Shown here piece after piece: positions 52,801 through 59,400 of a DNA stretch of 64,000 nt. The position numbers were made by a program, and so were the translations under genes. The stretch is from Charina bottae (taxonomy: Eukaryota > Chordata > Lepidosauria > Squamata > Charinaidae), in NCBI GenBank assembly GCA_023362775.1, contig JALMGJ010000005.1, forward strand, positions 40,667,463 through 40,731,462. The letters are read 5' to 3'. The notes beneath the pieces were generated by a model. It had not been told where the DNA came from, ran no database searches, and saw nothing but the letters and a program-made list of their open reading frames with translations. Numbering within the stretch: the first letter of the stretch is position 1; each line of letters starts with the position of its first letter.

Positions 52801-55800
52801 CTCCTTTAAAAGTGCCCAGCAGGTGGCAGTATCTGACTGACCTTGTCTGAGTTTGTTAGTCCTCAGATAGGAGACTACTATGGAATCCTGTACCAGGAAA
52901 ATAGGGTAGACTGGGAAATTGAAAAATACCCTGGAAAAATGCAATAGCAAACTACTTTTGTACTGTGGCAAGAACATTAGTAAAGAAGACTTTACCTTTT
53001 TTTTAAAGCAAAAAACACATCAAATCAACTGGAATACTATACAAAAGTGGATTGTAGGCAGCTCAGAAATTATCAGAGAAGTTAATAAACCAAGAGTGAA
53101 ACAATAGAATATTTCATATAATATCATTTGGACATCCATGGATGAAAGACATTCACATGGAAATGACAAAAAACAAATAAAAAATAATCAATTTATATTT
53201 AAATACTGAGAAGAAAAGAAGGATTTGCCCAGAAATGCATAAGACAACCCATACTTCTGTATGCTCTAGAGGTCAGATTTTAGGCACATCTGAGTTTCAT
53301 ACCAACCAAATACATTTTTAGCATTTATTTTATGTTTACCTGCTTTTCAATTTATATATTTAAAGTATTTTATCCAATTTTTCTACTTAAAAAGAACTCA
53401 AAACAGCTGTAACAGTATTATAGAACTGTTTATTAAAAGTATTTTAATGTGTTCTTCTTTCAAGGCTATCTAGGCTAGAGATATAGACACTAAAATATAT
53501 TATAATACTTGAAACAAAATCACAAATCAGCATAATAATGAAAACATATGAAAAGCATATAGATTAAATACATCCCTCTAAATGAAATGTGCATTGCAAG
53601 AACTCATGATGTATTTGAGCAACATGCAGATTGCCATTTTTCCCCCTGGTGATAACCAGCCAGATAGCAATGTTTCCAAAACAATGGATCCTTCCCCCCT
53701 TCAATATCAGCAACATTATTTAAAACTGCTTGCTATTCTATTTCAAAATAGCATCCTTTCCTAGCTGCCCTATTAATCTGCATTACAGGGCTACAGCCCA
53801 ATGTCATATATAAAAAAAGTTTTCTTATTTAAGAAGTCTGAAATTCTGGTGGGGCAGAGAAGAATCTAGACTTCTACACCATCCTTACAATAATTCTTCC
53901 ACAACCCAAATCTTTCTGCAATCACATAAAGCCAAGAAATTGATATGGAACCATGCCCATAAGCTTGCTTGGCACTACAGCTCATTTTATCTTATTTATA
54001 CAGCATCAAAGCTGTTGAGACACACAACAGATACTAACCCAGAAACTCTTGCCACTGAGCTAAGTGCAGTAGTAAGTTTAGTTGTATACCTTGGCCCCAG
54101 CACTCACAATCCACAGATGTTTGCTAGAACGAGTACTGACCCCAAAATGCAGAGAAAAACGTTGTTGTAATGTGACTCCTGGATTTCCTGATATATTGGC
54201 CACTTTGAACTGAATGTAAACCTTTTGGATTCCATGGATTCCATTAAACTCCACCTCATAATTCACCTAGAAGCATATCAAACAGATCAGTGAAAAACAA
54301 GATATGCTTACGGATAAGCTTTAGCTTACTTCCCCATTTTTCTATTATGGAGAAGAGCAATTGTCGAAGTAGCAAAATACCTCAGAAACAACGTTGTGGC
54401 ATGTATTGCCATTCAGCCAAGGAGCTGCAGGCTCAGAATGTGGGATGATGTGGACCTGGCAATGACCAAAACATATACTCAATTAAAAAAAAACTTTTAT
54501 TTTCACCTCATGTGATCCATTCACAACCATTCAGACCAGAGAATTTTGCCATTTCTAAATTACTCCACATATATTTGCACAATAACTCCACTGTTTGCTT
54601 ACCTTCTGAATTACTGAATCCTTTGATCCCAATCATCAAGTCATGGCCAAGCGTAAATAATCCAGAATTATTCCAAACCTAATTTATTAAGATATAACTA
54701 GAACCCTACTTCCTTTCCCAGTCCATATTAGCCCAAATAATTCCATGTGATTTCAATGTGTGATTTCCTTAATTTAGAAATGGAAAGAGCAGTAATAGTC
54801 AATATAACTTTACCTGTAACAGCTGGAAATCACTAAAATTAACTGGGACCTGAAAAAGAAAACAAAAACAAAACTATAGATTCCTCATTTCACCATAAAT
54901 CCATACAGTTCACAAACCTGAGATCTTAGTCTTCTTTACAGCCTATTCTTTCTCATAATGTTCTCTCATTTAAGTGGGAATGGAGGATTGTTTAGGAATA
55001 GCCAGTTTTTTCTGTGAGGGTATACTGTAGATCTAACAATATCCTTCTTCCCAGAACTTGCAACAAGTGATTTCTGAGGATCAGGTTATTCTGTGGATAA
55101 GTCATGCATGAACAATTATTTCTTATCAGAAGTTTCACTACAGGAGTTGTTGGGTTTATTTTCTACTTACTTCAGTGCATGGAATAATTAATATCCATGC
55201 TTAGGAAGTCACAAGATGAAATTCATTTACAGAGTAACTATAACATTTAGTTCTTCTTTATTAAAAACCTGACAAGAATCATGAGTACTCCAAGAAAGTA
55301 AAATAGAGAGATTGTAGTTAACAATAAGAAAGTTTTGATCCTACATACCGGTTTCTAAGCCTTCTATGTATATATATCTTACCCACTAAGAGCACAACTG
55401 TAGAGAAAGGGCTAAAATGTGTGACATTCTTGATGTTAGGCCTCTGTGTGGGTCCATTTTCTATTTTATTTTATTTATTTATTTATTTATTCAATTTATT
55501 CCCCGCCCATCTCCCATACAAGGGACTCTGGGCGGGTTACAACAATCAAAGTTAAAAACAATACAATAATTTTAAAAATACAAGATAAATAAATAAAATA
55601 CAAGATGGGGGACGTAGGGAACGTAGCATAGTGTTGCTACGGGGCTAGCCAACCCCAAGAGGCACTCCCGCCTCTGTTGTCCCAGGCCAGGTGGCAGAGC
55701 CAGGTCTTAAGGGCCTTCCGAAAGGTCAGGAGGGAGGGGGCCAGTCTTACCTCCGGGGGCAAGATATTCCATAGGGCGGGCGCTATCGCAGAGAAGGCAT

Positions 55801-56398
55801 GCCTCCTGGACCCCGCTAGATGGAATTCTCTTGTTGATTTTACTTGCATTTATATATCTTTTTACTAGGTGTTAACTATAAAGAATAAGGTCTGCACACA
55901 AACATAACCATAAAACATCTTCAGAAGATTTAACCACAAAGCTACTTCAGGAGGCCCGCCCAGAATGCTTCCAGAGGGCTTCACCCACAGAGCGCCTGGC
56001 TTCAGTTGTTAACATGGAAATCTCCCTACAGGCTCCCACCTTTAACAAGGGAAACACCCTACTTATCTTTAGAAAAGCCCCACGTCTAAGTTAGGACTCT
56101 GCCCTTAGCTGTTAGTTATCACAGAACTTCACAGGCGCTATTTATACTACAAACGTTTGTTGCAACAAATTGTATTACTACTTCTTTTCCTAGAATGCTA
56201 GCATTTAATATTAGTTGATATAACTGTCTTTTACAATAATCTCCTGATATTTCTAAGGACTTGAATTACTGCCAGTAGCAGGCCAACAGATAATATTAGT
56301 ATTTTCCCCAAAATTTCTAACTTTCTACAGAAGAAAGTAATCACCAAATCTTCCTCATAAATATACATAAGAGTCCACGGGAATTGGGCAGCCAATAA

Positions 56399-56456
<58 letters not shown>

Positions 56457-59400
56457 TACACCTCAATAGCAAAATAATAGGTTTAGTGGTAGGTCAGATT
56501 TTACACCTGCAATACACTGAAGTTACGATAATATGAAGCTGTATCCAATGCAGGGTCAGAGGTACAACTGCTCATCAGGTCAGTAAGGATCCTAATACAG
56601 CTGGTGGTTTTACTTTCCAGGAAACCTAAGAAATAAACACAGTATAAGAGGTAAAGACAGACAAACAGCAAATGTCAACTTAGGAGTTCAAAAATGCAGT
56701 TAGCATTTGCTATATATATGTGTCTGTGTTTTTAAACCAAGGCTATAATCAGCCAAACTCCAGAATCTTATTTTTTGACAATGTCACCTTCACAGTACAT
56801 CTTTTATAAATTTCACAGACTGAGCTCTGTACTTCAAAGGCTCTACCTACATTGCAATATGAGGCTTGTCACTTGATGAGTATTATAATAATTAAAAAAA
56901 AGGACCATCAAACCTTTTAAAGATCTAGTCTCAGAATCTGCATATCAGTCTGCATATCTTGCCTTGTTGGAGAAGCCCCTGCCTGGCTGAGCTTCTACTT
57001 TTCTTCCAGAATCTGAGACTGCATCTGGAATTGTGTTTTTTTTTATTTGAGCTATCTTTCTTTGCTGGACTACTGTTTAAGGAACCATGTTGCTACTTGT
57101 CTCTGCTCCTCCAAAATGATAATCAGTAATACTCAAGAATGACAAGTAATAATGCCTTACAGACTTTGAAAAGGAGTTTAGCTCTGACTACCATTTAGTT
57201 TTCCACCAGTCAGTACAGTGCTTGCAATACAACCCGCCCAGAGTCCCTTGTATGGGAGATGGGCGGGGGATAAATTGAACAAATAAATAAATAAATAAAA
57301 TACAGGAAAGTAGACTGAATTTCCTTCCAAGAATGTTAGGCTGTATCTTTTCCTGGGATGCATATGGACTGGATCTGTACAACACGCTTGACTTGATTAA
57401 TATGTGGTTGGCTAGCGTATAGCTCAGCATGTTGTGTGAACCCAGTCATGGCCTCACAATTAAGATTATTATGTACCATTTACCACTTCTCTCTTATAAA
57501 TTTTCTCACACATCCATTTACCAGGAATCAAATAATGTATTTATTTTTGCTATCAGTTGTGCAGGAAGTAAGAAGCCCAATATGGTGGCTTCTAGAAACA
57601 ATACAGGTAGTCCTCGCTTAACGACGGTAATTAGGACTGGCAACTCCATCGCTAAGCGACGCAGTCGTAAACCATAATATCATGTGACTGCGCCGACTTA
57701 CAATGGCAGTTGCAGCAGTTCTGGTTGCGGTCATTAAGCGAATCCTGTACAGTTGTTAAGCATGATGTCACGTGATCGCCATTTGCAACCTCCTGCTGGC
57801 TTCCCTGACTTTGTTTGTCAGAACTGGCAGTGAAGGTCGCAAATGGCAATCACATGACAGGGGAATGCTGTGACTGTTGTAATTGTGAACTGGTTGCCAA
57901 GAGGACTGGTCATCTCATTCAGCGCCGTAATAACTTCGAACAGTCGCTGAACAAGTGGTCGTTAACCAAGGACTACCTGTAATCAGCTACCAAATCCAGA
58001 TAAATTTTGTGAACTGTTGCTAGAACTTTGTTAAAATCTCAATACTCACCAGCAGGATTATCATCAGTGCAAACCTGGCTGGCTCCCATGCCCACAGGCT
58101 GCTTAAGCACACTTAGTGTAGATGATGCAGCAAAGTAAATCTGAATTGGGTCCCCCACCTGAAATGGAAACAGAAGAGTTGAGAAAGACTAAATTCCTAG
58201 CATATCCCATACAGAAAAAGAGCTTAAGCATCAGCTAGACTCTTTAAAGCAAGCTAACATTTTTCATCTATTTCACAAGGTTGGATGTTTAAATAAGTTT
58301 ACATTGCAAGCTACTAGGCAAGTCTCATCTTGTTGGGAAAAGGAGGAAGGCTAAAATTTAAGCAGAAAATCTAAACATGGACAGATTTTCTAGCACTCAC
58401 CACTAGAAATATCTCAGAAAAAAAATAGCCAAGAACCAACTCACTTGATAAAAGGCAGATGAAGAAGACCAAACTTGTTCTGGAGGGATGAATGATGATC
58501 CTCCATATTGTGCTGAAAGTACTGGAAAATTTATTTCTGTCACCATCTGTGGCACTTGTAAATAGTTCAGTGTGGCTAAAAATAGAAATGTGAGAGGGGG
58601 AACCACAACGGTAGCATCACAATGTTAAAATGACATCCCACATTGCAAATGTAATAAATGTAATTCCCTCTCTCTCTATTTTTTCAAGCCCTGCTATAAG
58701 ACCTAGTACTTTTTGAAAGTTCTTTTCCATTCTTTGTCAGAGGGCTTGTATATACCTTCTCTGTCACCTTAGTTGTCCATTTAACTGGTTTAGCCCAGAA
58801 GCACTTGTGCATCTGTGCAAAAATGGAGTCATGGAAGGTATTTTGGGAAGAAGTTATAAAGAGATTGTATTTTTCAAGTCAAAGATCACCTGCCCTTTAG
58901 CAAAATGGCAAATCCACACAGTAACAAAATTATGGTCTGGTAACAGACAAAATGGCTATAGTTATATGGTTCAGAGTCAAATCACCCTGATAACAGGATG
59001 TAACTGGCTATGAATTTCTGCAGTCAAGTAGTGATGATAGCACCTTTCAGATATTTTTTGTCTACAGTTCCTTTAAGCTCCAGATAGCATTGTAAATGAT
59101 CTGTGATAATGAGAACAATAGTTAGAAACATCCAGAGTATCAGTTGTCTATCCCTCAATAGAAAACAGATCCTTTTTGTGGTGGCTTTCAAAAATTAACT
59201 ATAAAACTGTAGTATTAGATGTACAAATTTTCCTAGATGAGTTATTAATGGAATAGGAATCAGCAAAATTATTCCTGAGAAAAGCAAGTGCATTATATTA
59301 TCTACTACCTATACTATACTATACTATACTATACTATACTATACTATACTATACTAATTACTATACACCAGAGCTTTCCAAACTGTGTGTCGCGACACAA

